This document shows, in pieces, positions 26,948 to 41,900 of a stretch of 64,000 bases of DNA (the first letter of the stretch is position 1; each line of letters starts with the position of its first letter). A program made the position numbers and the translations under genes. The notes beneath the pieces are model-generated. The model was given only the letters and a program-made list of their open reading frames with translations, made no database searches and had not been told where the DNA came from. The stretch lies in NCBI RefSeq assembly GCF_963675165.1, contig NC_087379.1, positions 815,001-879,000 of the forward strand, written 5' to 3'. Source of the DNA: Halichondria panicea. Lineage: Eukaryota; Porifera; Demospongiae; Suberitida; Halichondriidae.

Positions 26948-29900
26948 GTAAGTGGCATATCTTGCAATGTTGTTTTAATTGTAACAGAATAGGTCAGTTT
27001 TATGATTCTGCTTCAAATTAAGGAGACAATAACAATTATTGAAAATTCATTGAAGCTTATAATAATGCAATGATATTTGATATGCATTTTTGAGCAATTG
27101 GTTTGTTTTGTATTATTCATGCAATGCACATGTATGTATTGATTGGTTTGTTTTACCTCCTTTCAGCACAAACCATGCATTTCCCCCTTGTCCCCTCCGG
27201 TCCTACGGTCACACCCCCACCCGCCACCACTAGACGTAAGTCAATAACCTTCCTTATATATATAGGCTGGGGGAATTGCCTGTGAGTGCTAGCTGCCATG
27301 ATTACTTGCATTATATCTATTATATACGAGAGCGTTATATCTTTGTTGAGCTAATTGAGGCTGTGGAGTTATATTGATTTCAGCCCATTCTGTATGCATT
27401 TGGGTACGATGTATGTCACTACATTACATGCCTAGAAAATCTGCACTCTAAAAATGGTTCACTATAATAATCAATGGGAACCGTAGTAATTAGCAGTGTA
27501 GGAGTGGAGGGTTCATTTTATCGCTGCTACGTACGTAAGTCACATGCAGTGTTGACATACGTAGATCTACGTAGCTGTAGGAGGTTAGCTGGCAAATATC
27601 TCTCCCAATTATAAACACCTGCGGTGTGGAATGGTCAGTTAATGGGTCATTCATTTTACGGAACCTCCTTGAACATTCCGTTCTCATGCATAATCATACA
27701 TCTCATGGTCCACCAACAATTTGCTACCTTCTGCATAGCTACCGGAGGGTTGTTTGTATGAAAATATACTGATTCGTTGCTGTCTCAAATTTAATACATC
27801 TAGCCTAGTGTAATTTGATCACTCTGTGCAATCAATTCAAACAAGGTCCTGCAGTGTCCAATTTCCACTGTCGATAATTATTTCCACGGGAAGAAATTAG
27901 GAGTCAAATATATATACAGTATACGTAGTAATTCAACTCTTGTATACATGTATAATACCTGTGTAGGAGTGTCTGGTATCACACCAAGGTTCGGCAGCAC
28001 TGCTGGAGGTCAGGAAATCACTCTTAGCGGAGAAGGTACAGTACATTAATACATTGAAAAAATTAGAACAATGCATTGAATTGTTTGCATGTTTTACTGT
28101 GCAATTAATTCTTCCAACTATTAAATTAATAATGTTTTTCCTTCCTCACAGGGTTCAGTGGTAGTAATCTTATGGGCTCTAATGAGGTGTACTTTACCCG
28201 AGGCTCTGAGAGAATCCCGTGTGACGTGAGGGACTACTCGTCATCCTCCATCAAGATTGTCTGCATCACTAGGTGAGTGGACTTGCTTGGTCAATCATGC
28301 ATTTGGAAGCATGTTAATAATAAATTAGCTCATGAAATGTGGTTGATGCTTCATTGGAATATCTCTTGCCTATTGCTTGCTATTTTACTTGCAGAGCCTC
28401 CACTGTAACTCGTGCAACGGCCGCAGTTAACACTTACAACGTCGAGGTGTATGTCACACTTGATGGTGTCCGGGAGCAAGTTACCGACTTCTGCACAAGC
28501 TGCACCTATGTGGTGAGTCAGCCTGGCATGTAGTTGCATGATAATGTCACATTGTGATTCCACTATTTGCGAGAATGTCAAATTTTGTACGTTAGAGTTT
28601 CACTATAGTACAGTTGACTTTTTTTTAATGCTGCATGTCTGCATATAAAGGAAATGCAGTCTATATACATGTAATTACATGTATATATTATGTATACTTG
28701 TACATGATGTTACTATACTAGCTAGTCTACTACATCTAGTTTTACACGAAGCTTGCTAGATATATTCTTTGTACCCCTCCCCTGCAGTACCACTACTATT
28801 CTCTGACCCCCATCATCCAAAACTTCATCCCCTTTGCCGCCACCTTTGATGAGACCGTGACAACCTACGGCAAACTCTACGCTAACTCGTTTGCTGACGT
28901 CTCAGATTCTGATTCAGATGAGGCAAAATTTGACCACTTTTCTCGTCTGCTCGTTGGAGGCATGCCTTGTGACCATAATCCCCTCGACAACACCACTAAG
29001 TGAGTGAATTTTGAGCCTAATTTTAAGCATTATGTTTTTCTCTTTTTTGGGCCCTGAGCGGAAATGCCTGTGTTATACAATCACCCCCCCCCCATGCTCA
29101 GCTATGTTCCTTGCTTGATGTTCCGTAATATAATCATTTTGTTTTGAGTCTCAGTGGTAATTTCACCCTGAGAATGTAATTAAAGAGGAAGTGCTTGTGT
29201 GGGGCGTGTATGTGTGTGTGTGTGCCCCCCTCCACCCAATGTATGACATAACTTGTGTCCGGTAGCTGCATGCGGCTGGTCGAGTCATTGTTGACGATCA
29301 GTCACGGTGTAATCAACACCGGACAAGCACATCATCAAATCCCTACACACAGATGTCTCACATACCAGCCAGTAATCTAAACCAGGTCATGCGGGACACT
29401 CCCCCCACTGATCCAATATCTCATTCCCATTCTCCTAAAACACTAGCTCCAAAATTGGTGCTATTTAATTATCCAGCATACATGCAACATCCGGAAACTA
29501 AATCCATGGAGGGTTTCACAGATGTGGTCTGAAATATAGCACCTTGATATACAATACCCCTACATGTATATAATCTATACTCATGATCAGGCCTCAAGCA
29601 TAATTATTATAATTAGTTCGTATTCCTGTCTGTCTTTGCAGCACATTTCTAATGCATTTTTATCATACTTGTAACTGTTGTGATACTGCCTGTTGTGTCT
29701 CTCCCCCTCCATGCAGCTACACTATGACCCTGGATGACAATGGACAGTACGGGAGTGTTGAGTGCAGACCCACCTCAGGGTACAATGTCGGGGCTAAGAA
29801 TGTGACTATCTTCCTGGAGGACAGAGGAGCTTCGGCAATCGATGATTCTTACAACCTCCTCAACTACGACAACAAGTTCCAGCCCTACCACTTTGTATTG

Positions 29901-32900
29901 CACGCAGGTACGTGTCGAATCCCCCTTCATTTAATCAATAGTGTGGGACTCTTTCAGCTAGCTGTATTAATTACAATGTAACTTGAATTCCGTATATTTA
30001 AGTTTCCTCTGATTATTTTTCTGAAAGCTTGCATGGTCTTCATATTTGGGAGATCATGTTACAATGTACACATGTATTTAATTGCGTCCTTGTACAGATA
30101 TCTTGGATGTCAGCCCTCGTGGTGGTAGCAGGGCAGGGGGCACCAGGATCTCCGTCACACTCAACATGCCACTCAGGGAAGATGACCTCGAGACACTCGT
30201 CGTGAACGTGGGAGGTGTGTAAGCATGTGGGCGTTGAGGGGGCGGAATGTGTGCGTGGTATATATTTCACACAATTAATCCTTACAGGTACTCGCTGTAC
30301 TGACCTTACATTGTTGAGTAGCTATGACAACTCGTCAGTGATACAATGCACCACTGGACCTGAACCATCACCCACTGCCTACTACCCTGGTGAGTGCTCA
30401 TATGCATATGTACTCTTAGCTGTTACGTACGGTTCTTTAACTTTCTTTTTGTTGCCTCCTAGGTGGGCGTGGCTGGCAGCGAGAGCTCTGGACTGATGGA
30501 GGTATCTCACTCAGTAGAATTGTTAATCGTGCAAAAAGTGACAGAATAGCCTTTCACGAGCGAGCTTTCCTGCACTCCGCCTTCGTGTCTGATTTTGGCG
30601 AGCTTAATAACATCAACCATCGCTTTACTGGCTTCTTTGTCCCACCTGTAACGAGCTTGTACACGTTTGGTATCCGCTCGGACGATGCCAGTGCCTTCTA
30701 TCTCAGCAACGACTCGAGGAGTGAGAATCTTCCCATCGAAGCAACATCTCTTTCTCAAGCTTACTCAAGAAACTCATGGACGTTCTATCCTCAGCAAACT
30801 TCAGAGCCTGTCCTTCTAGAGGGAGGAAAGTATTACTATTTCAAGATGGTTGGTAATCAAGGTACTGGTCCCTGGGAAATAGCCCTTGGAGCTAAAGTCC
30901 ACAACCTCAGCTACAACGCTCGGCCCTACATTGGAGACAATGAAGAGCAGCTGGTGGCCATATCCTCCACTGTGGTCAAGGAGGAAAATGTGAGAACCCG
31001 ATTATTTTACCAGTGTAGTTTGTATACATGTACTCAACTTAGCGAGGGTTGCTTAGTAGAGTAGACAAATTAAGCTATGAGTTCTATTTTAATTTTTTCT
31101 AAATGCATGAGGACAGAATTTTAGTGTTCCACGCATCTACGGGATTTATTTTGCTGTGTACACTAGTCTAAAATTGTATTATGTACTGGACCACATGACC
31201 TCCCCCCCCCTCTGCAGACTGTCAGTGTGGAGGCCCGTCCTCTGGTTCAAACACTCACTCTCACCGACCCCAACACGCCCGCCGATAACTGCACCGTATT
31301 CTGTCCTATTCCACTCTCTCTTGGCTCTACTGACTTCCCCATCTCACGAGATATGACGTCCGAGGCTTTGGAAGAGCTGCTCAATGGCATGCAGAACCTC
31401 GTAGGTACTGTCAAAGTGTACAAAGATTTCTATGACAGTGATCAGTTTGCGGCTGTGAATGCTCGCGATGTCAAGTTCACCATTGTCTACTTGACCACGG
31501 CAAGTGATGTCCCAATGCTGAGTCTCAATATTGATTCAGCCATGATCACTTGTGATCACACTAACACGACCACTGACGCAGTATGCGGTGACTACAACAT
31601 CGTCCCATCAATTGATACCACTCAAGAACTGAACGTCCCTAGCGATTTCACGCTCGGCTTTACCCCCTCAAACCAGCCCCCCAGATATACGCAATCGCTA
31701 CCCCTCGACGCTACAGAGGACACTATCCACTCTGAGATCAGTGACTTGTTTGGTTGGGGTTGTGATAGCAATATTGACGATTTGATCGCCCAAAACAGAG
31801 TGTTTTATTCGAGCAGCCTTGAAGCAAGCAGCCAATCAAACAGAGATAACGGCACATCTTTCTGTGGCCACTATTCTGAGCGTAACCCTGGTAGTGTGTG
31901 GAGGAGCACTTACTCCGGCTTTAACAGCGAACCTTTCAACCCAGATCAATATCGATATGTGAGTTTCTTGTTATTGTTATGTTATAATTATTTTCTTTGC
32001 TAAAATACAGGACATTGTTTAATTGAAGGCTTCTCTAGATACAGTAATAATTATCATTATAATTATTATACGAATGAATTGTTGTATATAATAAATGAAA
32101 TGGATGCCCACAAAACATTTGAATGAAGCTTGAAGCACTGTATAATGATTACCATCTCTCTCTCTCTGCGTAGCTGTGCTTTGCCTATAGTGGGATTCCA
32201 CCCAGCTTCAGAGTGATCCACTCCTACACAAACGTCATCACCATGACAGTAGAGGGCAACAGTGTACCAGTACAGTTTGCTGACAATAAAGTGAACGTCA
32301 ACAGCAGAATCAAGTGAGTCGAGTTCAGTACATGTGTAAATAATTATAATTATAGGCAACACAACACATGCTATGGAGGCTTTGGGGCTCCATTATAATA
32401 GAGGGAGGCTTATAATAGAGGGAGGCTTATTAAAATTATTGATGAGGGTTCACTTACTGTATGAAAAAATACTCGAAGCTCTCAAATGATAATTGTATGT
32501 GCTGTATTCAGCATTAGAAAGTCTAACATTCCCATGCACCCACTTACAGTGAATGTCTATTCTCTGGCCCATTGGCTGAGGACGGATGGACCGCGTATCA
32601 GTGTGTCGATGTGAGGGAGTGTCTACAAACAAAATACCCGGACAGTAGGGACCACAGAATTAGCAGAGTGTACTTCAACTATAACGCTAATTTCTGGGTT
32701 GACGATTTTGCGATTTCTAGCAGTGAGATCAGCGGTAAGGTGGTACATACATGTACACTATAATACATGTACTGTATTGCATGAACAACTCTAAGGAATA
32801 ATACGTATACTAGTGAAGGAAAAATGAGCCAAATCACCAGAAAAATTTACCCTTTGCGATCTAACTATTGCATTCTGGCAAGGATCGTGTGTATTTACTA

Positions 32901-35900
32901 TAGTAATAATTTAGGTGTTGCGAATTGATCAACCCTCGCAAAATTTGCATGTTTGAGACATTCTGTAAGTGTACATCTACGTAAGACGGTGATTTCTTGA
33001 ACACAATTATATTAATTTAACCATTCCTCCCCCTCCAGCTGCGAGGACTCAACAACCTGTCAGGCCCAATGATGTCAGTGTCCTGTACGTAGAAGTTGCT
33101 AAGGCCATGCTCACTCAGCCGGAACTGATTGTGATGGACAGGACTGTGGGTGGGAATGGGGGTGCAATGGAACTGGAACGAGACTTCTCTCTCCTCCTCT
33201 CCACCGTGACTGTCACCTACACTGTACGCGACTGTGGGAATGGATTGGAGCCACTTGTTGGTTACTATGGCAACAAAGACGCAATGCAGAGCATATCTGT
33301 TGAACAGGTGAGATTTAGTTGCTACCTAAATTTAGCCTACATAATAATATACATGTATGCATAATTTATTATCACTGTTTTTCTTAGACTGCCATCGGCT
33401 CTCTGCCTGTGAACGGGACCTTTGACCTCAAATTTATGGACGAGGTGATTGCGGGCATACCATTCGACGTTGATGCGGCTACGATGAAAATGTTGCTCGA
33501 AGCTATCTTAAAAAATGAGGGAGGGTTTGAAGTCGAACGAAATGGACTTTGCTCTGGATATAACTGGAATATACGCTGGGCCACTAAAGGTGGGGACCTC
33601 CCGTTGATTGAACCTGATTGGACGAACTTGAAGGGAGACGACACCATGATCACCGTGACAACACTGGTTGACGGTGGTACTTGGTTGAGGCCAATTGGAG
33701 GAGAAATGCTCCGACTACCAATGGACGAACCTCAGGTGAGAGCTAACTCTAGAGTTGCATTCAATTAATTTCTAGAGAGCGGTTTTAGTCATGAATTCGA
33801 TCTGGCTTCTCGTTAATGAGAGAATTTCCCCTTGTTTTGAATATACACCTGCAAAAATTCAATGGTGGGGCCAGAACATGCATATATACAATGTAGTACC
33901 AATCATGTAGACTATGCTACATGTACGTACATGTACATGTACGTAGCTCTCTGTAAATTTAATTTAAAACCCGAGGGATGAGCGACACTATAAGCACATA
34001 ATTATATATAACTCTCTCCCCCCCCCCAGATTGAGGTGATTATCGATGGTACTCCATCTTCCTGTCGCTCTGGTAACTGCTCGTTCACGTACGAAAGCAA
34101 TGCTACGCCCACTCTCAATTCTGTCTACCCCGTCGAAGGCCAGGGCGGCAATGAGATTACCATTTATGGAAGTGGCTTCTGTGACGATATTTCTGAAATT
34201 TCCGTAACTGTTGGAAAATCGAGTTGTTCTATTGTATCAGCGAATGCTACTCAAATCACTTGTACCCTCGCCAACCATCCTGCCGGCTATTACGATATTT
34301 CAGTTCTAATTGAAGGAAAGGGCATGTCTGTCTCCTCGAATGTATCCTGTTTCCGCTATCTCCTCACCGTGGACAGTGTGTCCCCTGTGAGTGGTGGTGT
34401 GGGCGGGGGAAGTCCCCTCACGATCACTGGCAATGGCTTCATGGACTACACTCCACTGTCATCTGATAATTTGGGTGAACCCTTCTCTTTTTTGCCGTGG
34501 TTCAAGTACGGTCTCGGAGTGCCCTCACAAGAATCGGCCCGTGGTCTTAGACTGTGTCCACTTTACAGACAGATGCTTCTCAACGACTACAATGCTTCGG
34601 AGATCATGGAAAGCATGGAAAATTTTGCGGCACAGCGTAGAATGAATCAAACACAAACAATGATGATGATGTCAGATATATTTGTCGAAGGAGAATTTGC
34701 GTATGACATCTTTATGAATCATCTTCTCAACCTTTATAACCGTCAGCCCTCGAGCGTGTTGATCAACGAGGTACCATGTATCATCACTGAGAGTACAGTA
34801 CTACAGCTCATCTGTGTGCCTCTACCCACCATCCTCCCCAAGGCTGCCAACATCACTGTCTCTGTGCTATCTGAAACTGCCACTCTTCTATCCTCGTACG
34901 AGACGTCGCTATCGGCAACACCGCTAATTACAGGGACATCCCCGCTCGTTGGAGCAGTCACTGGTGGTACTATGATCACGATTAGTGGACGCAATTTCGG
35001 TGCTTCAAGCAGTGCAGATGTGAGCGTTACTATTAGAGATAGCGTGTGCAATGTGCAGTTTGTGAATGACACTGTTATTGAATGTATTACGAGTGGTAGC
35101 AGGCCGAGCTACGCAGCTGTGCTTGTGAAGACACCGAACGGAGTGGCTGTATTAGAATCTGCATATCCCGAGATGGCATCTGGTGATGATGGAATGGGAA
35201 TAGGAATGGGAATGGAACACGAGATGGTTCTGTTTCCCATATTCCGATACAAACTGATAGTGTATGCAGACAGTGCCGTTGCTATTAGCGGGTCTGTATT
35301 CGGAGGGTCCGAGGTCACGATCCAGGGAGGTATATTTGCTCCAGGCCAGACCCAAGTGTTTGTCGGAAGAAAAATGGCGGAAATTGTCGAGGTTACTATG
35401 GATACAATCACATTCCAAACGCCTTCATCTTCCACCACCCACTACATTGAACTGATGAGATCTCAATTCAGAGGTAAGTACGTACATACGTAGAGATAGT
35501 ATAATAATTACGAAATTAGCATCCCTTCATTTCTTGTTCTTATTGTATCCCTACTAGCTGCGTACATGTACATTGTATATTGTATTTAGTCCTTCGAAAG
35601 CCCTATCAATGATTTGTTTTTGATTCCACAAAAGAAAATAGCATTTGGAAATTGGATACGAACATGTACGTAAGAATATAGAAAACTGGCAAAATTAATA
35701 TTGTATATCGTTATTTTCCTGCTAAAAGTTTAGTATTGTATACTCTCTCTCTCTGCAGCATCTGGTGGAATAGTGACTGTTGACTTCTCCTGGAGCACTA
35801 ACGAACTCGAAGTTCAAATCGGAGACACAATTATTTGGAAACTGTCAGCGGGTGTTCGAGAACTGGCCAGTTTTGAGTATGCTGATGTATCTCTGCCGCT

Positions 35901-38900
35901 CAGTCCCAACGCTCAAACAACGTCACGTCTCATGTTTGAGGATGAAGAGTCATCTTTGTTCCAAGTTACATTCGATATAATCGGCAGCTTTGCACTAACC
36001 GGACTAACTAATCAACAGCTTGATCTACCCGAGTTCCCCGTGAATGTGACTGGGCCTCGAGCGAGCTATAACACCATCGAGGTGTCCGTGGGTGATGACG
36101 TTGCTATAGTGATCGATAGAAATACGACCGATCGTCGTAAGCGAGCGGCTGCTTGTGTCACAGAAGAGGCTCCTGAAACTAGCGGACTGTTTGTTGAATA
36201 CTCGCCCTGTCTCACACCCTCTGTGACCAATGTGGAACCAAGTACCGGATTCAGACTTGTAACCGAATTCACTATCACAGGATATCTATTCAGTACGATC
36301 CCTTCAAATAACGAAGTAACATTCGGTGGCTATGCCTGCACTCCCATCACCAGCAATGAAACGACCATCACATGCATCATGAGTGACCCCTCCAGTATGC
36401 CCCCCACCTTCACCAGTCTACCAGTGTCAGTCAATGTAGCCAGCCTCGGTGAAGCTTATGTTGTGAATACTGAAGACATTATTCTACAATCGTACATCAC
36501 TGAAATTAGCCCAGCTTACGGCTCACTAAAGGGAGGCAATGATGTGTCTATCGCTGGAGATGGTTTTCCCACCGATGTTAGCGTGACTGTGTATATGGGT
36601 AGTCAACCTTGCACTGTGAACTCTGTCAGCTATGACCTCATAACATGTAGCACTGTCGCTGACCTTGACTCGGATCTAGAAGTGCTCTTGTCAGTATCCA
36701 TCTCTCTAGACGGCACAGATGTGATGCAAATGTCGAACTGTATGATCGCTGATGGTTGCAACTTCACATTCTCAGATGTTCACACACCGAAAATCAATTC
36801 CGTTTCCCCTCTCTCAATAGCCAGCACTGAAGATACAACTGTTACAATATCTGGCTCAGGATTCCTCAGTAACCCTTCCACCACTGTGGTCATGTTTGGA
36901 GATACTCGTGTCGAAATAATGGAGAGTACTGAGACCACCATTACAGCTTTGTTTCCTCCCCAACCTGCCAACACTTATCCTATATCTGTTCAAGTTTGTG
37001 CTTCCAGTGGAAATTGCTCCGGAAATGCTCAAGTGGTTTCGATTGATAACACGACAATAACGAGTGTTCCACGTATTTTGAGTGTGTATCCGCCTAGTGG
37101 TAGCGTACAAGGGGGTACAGAGGTCACCATAACTGGGCGTGGCTTCAATAACAACCCTGACAATGTTGAAGTGACTATTGGAACCGATTGCAATGTACAG
37201 AGTGTTAACTACAGTACAATAATTTGCGTCACCTCATCCAACAATCCTGGAGAGTCTATTGTAGAAGTATCCATCACTGCACTGTCTACATTCCCAGACA
37301 AGGGGGTAATGTACACCTACTCAATGGAGAGCACCCCTGCAATTAGCGGAATATCACCAACGAGTGGGAACACAGGAACGACCATCACCCTAACAGGCAC
37401 TGGCCTCGGAGCAGGAACTGGAACTGTGACCTTCGGAGACGCTGAATGTACTGTCTCGTCAATAACTGAGACGGACATAGTGTGCGAAACGGAAAATAAT
37501 TTTGTCGGAACTTACACCCCGAATGTGGTAATCGGTGGCATGGGTATGGCTGCTGTCGATAATGGTGTGAATTTCACATATACACTCAACGCTGTCTCTG
37601 TAACCCCTTCGATGGGAAGTTATGCTGGTTTGAGTAATATTGTAATCGAAGGTAGCGGATTCAATCCTGCTGATATTGATGTCACTGTGTGCGGTCTACC
37701 GTGCGATCTCACCACGGCCGTTCACAGTGTGAGCAGACTAGAGTGCATACTACCACCAATGGACAGTAGCTCTATAACAAGTTCATCAACCATGTCATGT
37801 GATGTGGTCGTTTCGTTAGAATCCTCCGGAGAATCTGATAGCATTGTCAATGGCTACACGTATCGAGGAGATCTTACTGCTCGAGTGTCGGATGTGAACC
37901 GCACTAGAGGTGGCTCAGCTGGAGGCTCCATATTGCTCGTTACTGGACAAGGGTTTAGTGCCGATGCTATCGTGACTATCGCTGGTAGTGTGTGTGTCAT
38001 TTCCTCTCAAACGGACACTCAGATTGTGTGTACGACTGGAGCTAGTGGCCGCAATGTACGAGCTGTCATAATGGTGTTCATCCAAGGTCAAGGATTTGCT
38101 CTCTCCGATGTGGAGTTCTGGTATGTGGATCTATGGAGCTCTCCCTTCACTTGGCAAGGCGGTATTATTCCAGAGGCAGGTGATCTTGTGGAAATACCAA
38201 GAGGACAGACTTTAGTACTGGATGTTGTGACCCCCATTCTTGGCTATATCGTAATTCGAGGGGGCACGCTGATTTTTGACCCGGAGAAAGGAGACAATGA
38301 AGTTGGACTGCACACTCAGGGTGGTATAATCACGGGTGGTGGTGTGTTCCAAGTGGGAACTGAAGATGAACCGTATAGGTCCAAGACTGAGATTGTGTTA
38401 TACGGTCATGTACTGTCTACTGAGCTACCCGTATATGGTGCCAAGACCCTCGCCCTGAGGGAAGGAACGTTGGATATTCACGGTCGTACGTTGAACCTCA
38501 CCTGGACGAGGCTATCTGCAACTGTGGCTGCAGGCTCTGATACGATACTCCTACAAGAGTACATTGATTGGGATGTGGGTGGTACACTGGTCATAGCGTC
38601 CACAAGCTTCAGTCAGAGAGAAAACGAAGAGAGAATTATCGAATCGATTACGGCTGGTGAACGTGGCTCAATCATAAAGCTCACTAAGCCTCTAGACTTT
38701 GAACACATCTCCATACAGCAAACTATCGATGGACGCTATATTGACACAAGTGCTGAGGTCGGCTATCTCACGAGGAACGTTGTGATTCGTGGTAATCGAC
38801 ACGAGGAATGGGTACAGGAGGTACCCGCCTGCCCTGAAGAATTCAGAACTGGACAATTCGATTTACAAACTTGTTTCTTGGGTCGATTCGGAGCTGAAAC

Positions 38901-41900
38901 TATCAACGATCAATTTGGATCTCAAGTTATGATCCACGCTCCCGCACAAAACGAAGGTCTTGTGGCTGCACGATTCGGTTACGTTGAAGTTACACACGCT
39001 GGACAAGCTTTCCGTCTGGGTAGGTACCCAATCCATTTCCATCTCAACGGCAACGTTACCGGGTCCTACGTGAGGGGGTGTGGCATTCATCACACCTTCA
39101 ACAGAGCTATAACTATGCATTCCGTCGACTACCTACTGGTTGAGAAAAATGTTGCCTTCAACATCATGGGCCACGCCTACTTCACGGAGGACGGCAACGA
39201 ACAGTTCAACACCATTCAAGACAATTTGGGTATTTTTGTCCGAGCTTCGAGCAGTCTACTAAACGTTGATATCACACCCGCCACTTTCTGGGTTGTCAAT
39301 CCCAACAACATTGTACGTAGAAATGCTGCAGCTGGTGGAACACATTTCGGCTTTTGGTATCGCCTTCCCAAAAATCCCGAGGGTCCTTCGTTTGATAGCA
39401 CCATCTGTCCACGACGTCTCCCACTCGGAGAATTTTCCGATAATTCCGCTCACTCGTTTGGTTGGTACGGACTGTGGGTGTTTAGAGAGTACCATCCGTC
39501 CATCACTGGTAATTGTTGGGACTCTAGACCATCCCCTGCATATTACGATCGTTTCCTGGCATGGCGGAATGACAAGGGGGTGGAGTTTGAGCAAGTGGGC
39601 TCGCTGCAACTCAGAGACAGTATTATGATGGACAACACTCTTGCAGGAGTTGAGATCACTGATGTATCTTCCGATTGGTCGGGTGAGAATGACGATGGTC
39701 CTCTAGTCAAGGACACTCTCATTGTAGGCTATAGCGCTGTTACTACGGAAACTCAAGCTTCTACATGTTCGCAGGCTGGAATCAAGACCCCCCACAGCTA
39801 TTACCTGACAGTGTCAAATGTGACATTTGCAAATTTCGATCTCCCCAATTGCTACCCCGTACAGCCATGCTCGTTCTGTCGACATCCCTTCCAAGGAGGT
39901 TTTGAAACAAGATTCAAGCAGATCAAGTACATAAATAGAGGGGACGATATCACCAAGTGGAACTACTTTCACGAGCATGCACAGAGAGATCTCGATGGTA
40001 CGCTTTCTGAAAGTGGAGATCCCTCCGTCTTAGTTGCTTCGAGCAACCTGTATCGCCAGGGAAACAACTACTGCCGTGACCATGCACCCTCAAGCACTGG
40101 TTCGACTGGTGGTATGATTTGCAACGGAGATATGGAGTTTGGAAGAATTGGCGTCCACGATCCATTACCTAGCAGTCTCACATCAACACAGCTCAACTTC
40201 ACGAGCGAATATGGTACTGATCAACTTCCGTTTGAGTTCAAGCGCTTCAGAGGAGGTCCTGGACAAATGGCCATAGTGCCGCTGAATTCAACGTACCAAC
40301 TTACCTGGGTGGATGGGACCACTTTCACAAATATCACTTATTCGGTTGTAACTGCTGGCTTTGAAATCGATGACTATGTTCTGTTTCAGCAGTCGTACCC
40401 TCGACCATTAGACTTCACGAGTGTGCGTGGTGTAACTACGGCATCAAATGTATCTGAACTAGAAACTCCTGCTACTGCCAACACTGGAGATTGGGCACAA
40501 CTTGACAACGTCACACTTCTCTATATTGTCAAGGGAACGGAACAATTTGATGCAGACCAAAGTATAACTTTCTCGACGTATAGGTGCTTCTATGAGAACT
40601 GTATCCCACCCCCACCCCCCACACAGGCCCCCCTACCAACCATCCCGCCCCCACGCCCCGAGGGCAGACCAGATGATGTCCGTATGTGGTCCAACTCTTC
40701 AATCTGGCCGAATAACCAGCTACCCCAAGAGGGGGAAGATGTGTTCATTGATGGTAGTCTATACGTGGTGGTCGATATGGCTCTACCGAGACTGGGTAAG
40801 CTGATCATCAACGGAGGTTTTGAGTTAGACGATTCCATAGATCACATGATTGAAGCCGACTTTATCATTGTTGATGGTGGTAGATTTGCTATCGGATATC
40901 CAGATACCCCCTTTCAACATGAAGCAACCGTTATGTTACATGGAGGCTTGCAAACAGAAGAACTCAACAACCGACTCAAGAGAAATTTCTTTACTAATAT
41001 TGGAGCAAAGGCTCTCGCTGTTTTCGGTGATCTGTTTTTGCATGGAGTCCCCCCCGCTCGTACATGGACGACACTGGCTGCCACGGCAATGGCAGGCACT
41101 AACATTCTTCAACTATCGGACAGTGTAAATTGGAAAGTGGGTGTTTGGATTGTCATCACTTCAACTTCTTACGATGCTTATGAGACCGAAGTACTTCATG
41201 TTACTCGCGTGATAAGTGATACTGAAATTGAAATCAGTGGAAATCTAGCCAACACACATTCTGGTGGTTATTTCAGCACGTTGGGATCGGATAACATGTA
41301 CACAACCCGTGCTGAAGTAGGTCTACTCACAAGGAATATTGTCATTACTAATGATGATAACGATCAAGCAGAGACTGATGCTTTTGGCTGTCGAGTTGTA
41401 GTCAGTCAGAGTCAAAATTTCATGGGTAAAGCCCAGATCCAGGGTGTAGAGTTCAGGAGATGTGGTCAACTCGGATACACTGATGACTTTGATCCTAGAT
41501 ACTCCCTGGCCATTCTAAACCTCGATGATTCCTACGTTCGAGACTGCAGCATCAACGAGGGCTACAACGTTGGTATTGGTGTGTACGATAGCAGTAGAGT
41601 GGTTATATCTGGCAATGTGATCTATAATACGGTCGGTGAATCCATAATCGCTAGAGGATCTGAACACAACATCACTGATAATCTCGGCTCTCTGTCTCGC
41701 TTTATTGGAACCTTCAGGAGAGTGGATGATAAGAATATCGACTGGACGTCTAATTTCGAGGTGACTCAAGTATCATCACTACGTCTTACTGGAAACGCGG
41801 CAGCTGGAGGTGCAAAGGTTGGATTCCACACCAACGGAGAGGATTGTACAGACTCCTCCACTTTCATCCGTGACAACACCGCCCACTCAGTACTGCACGG

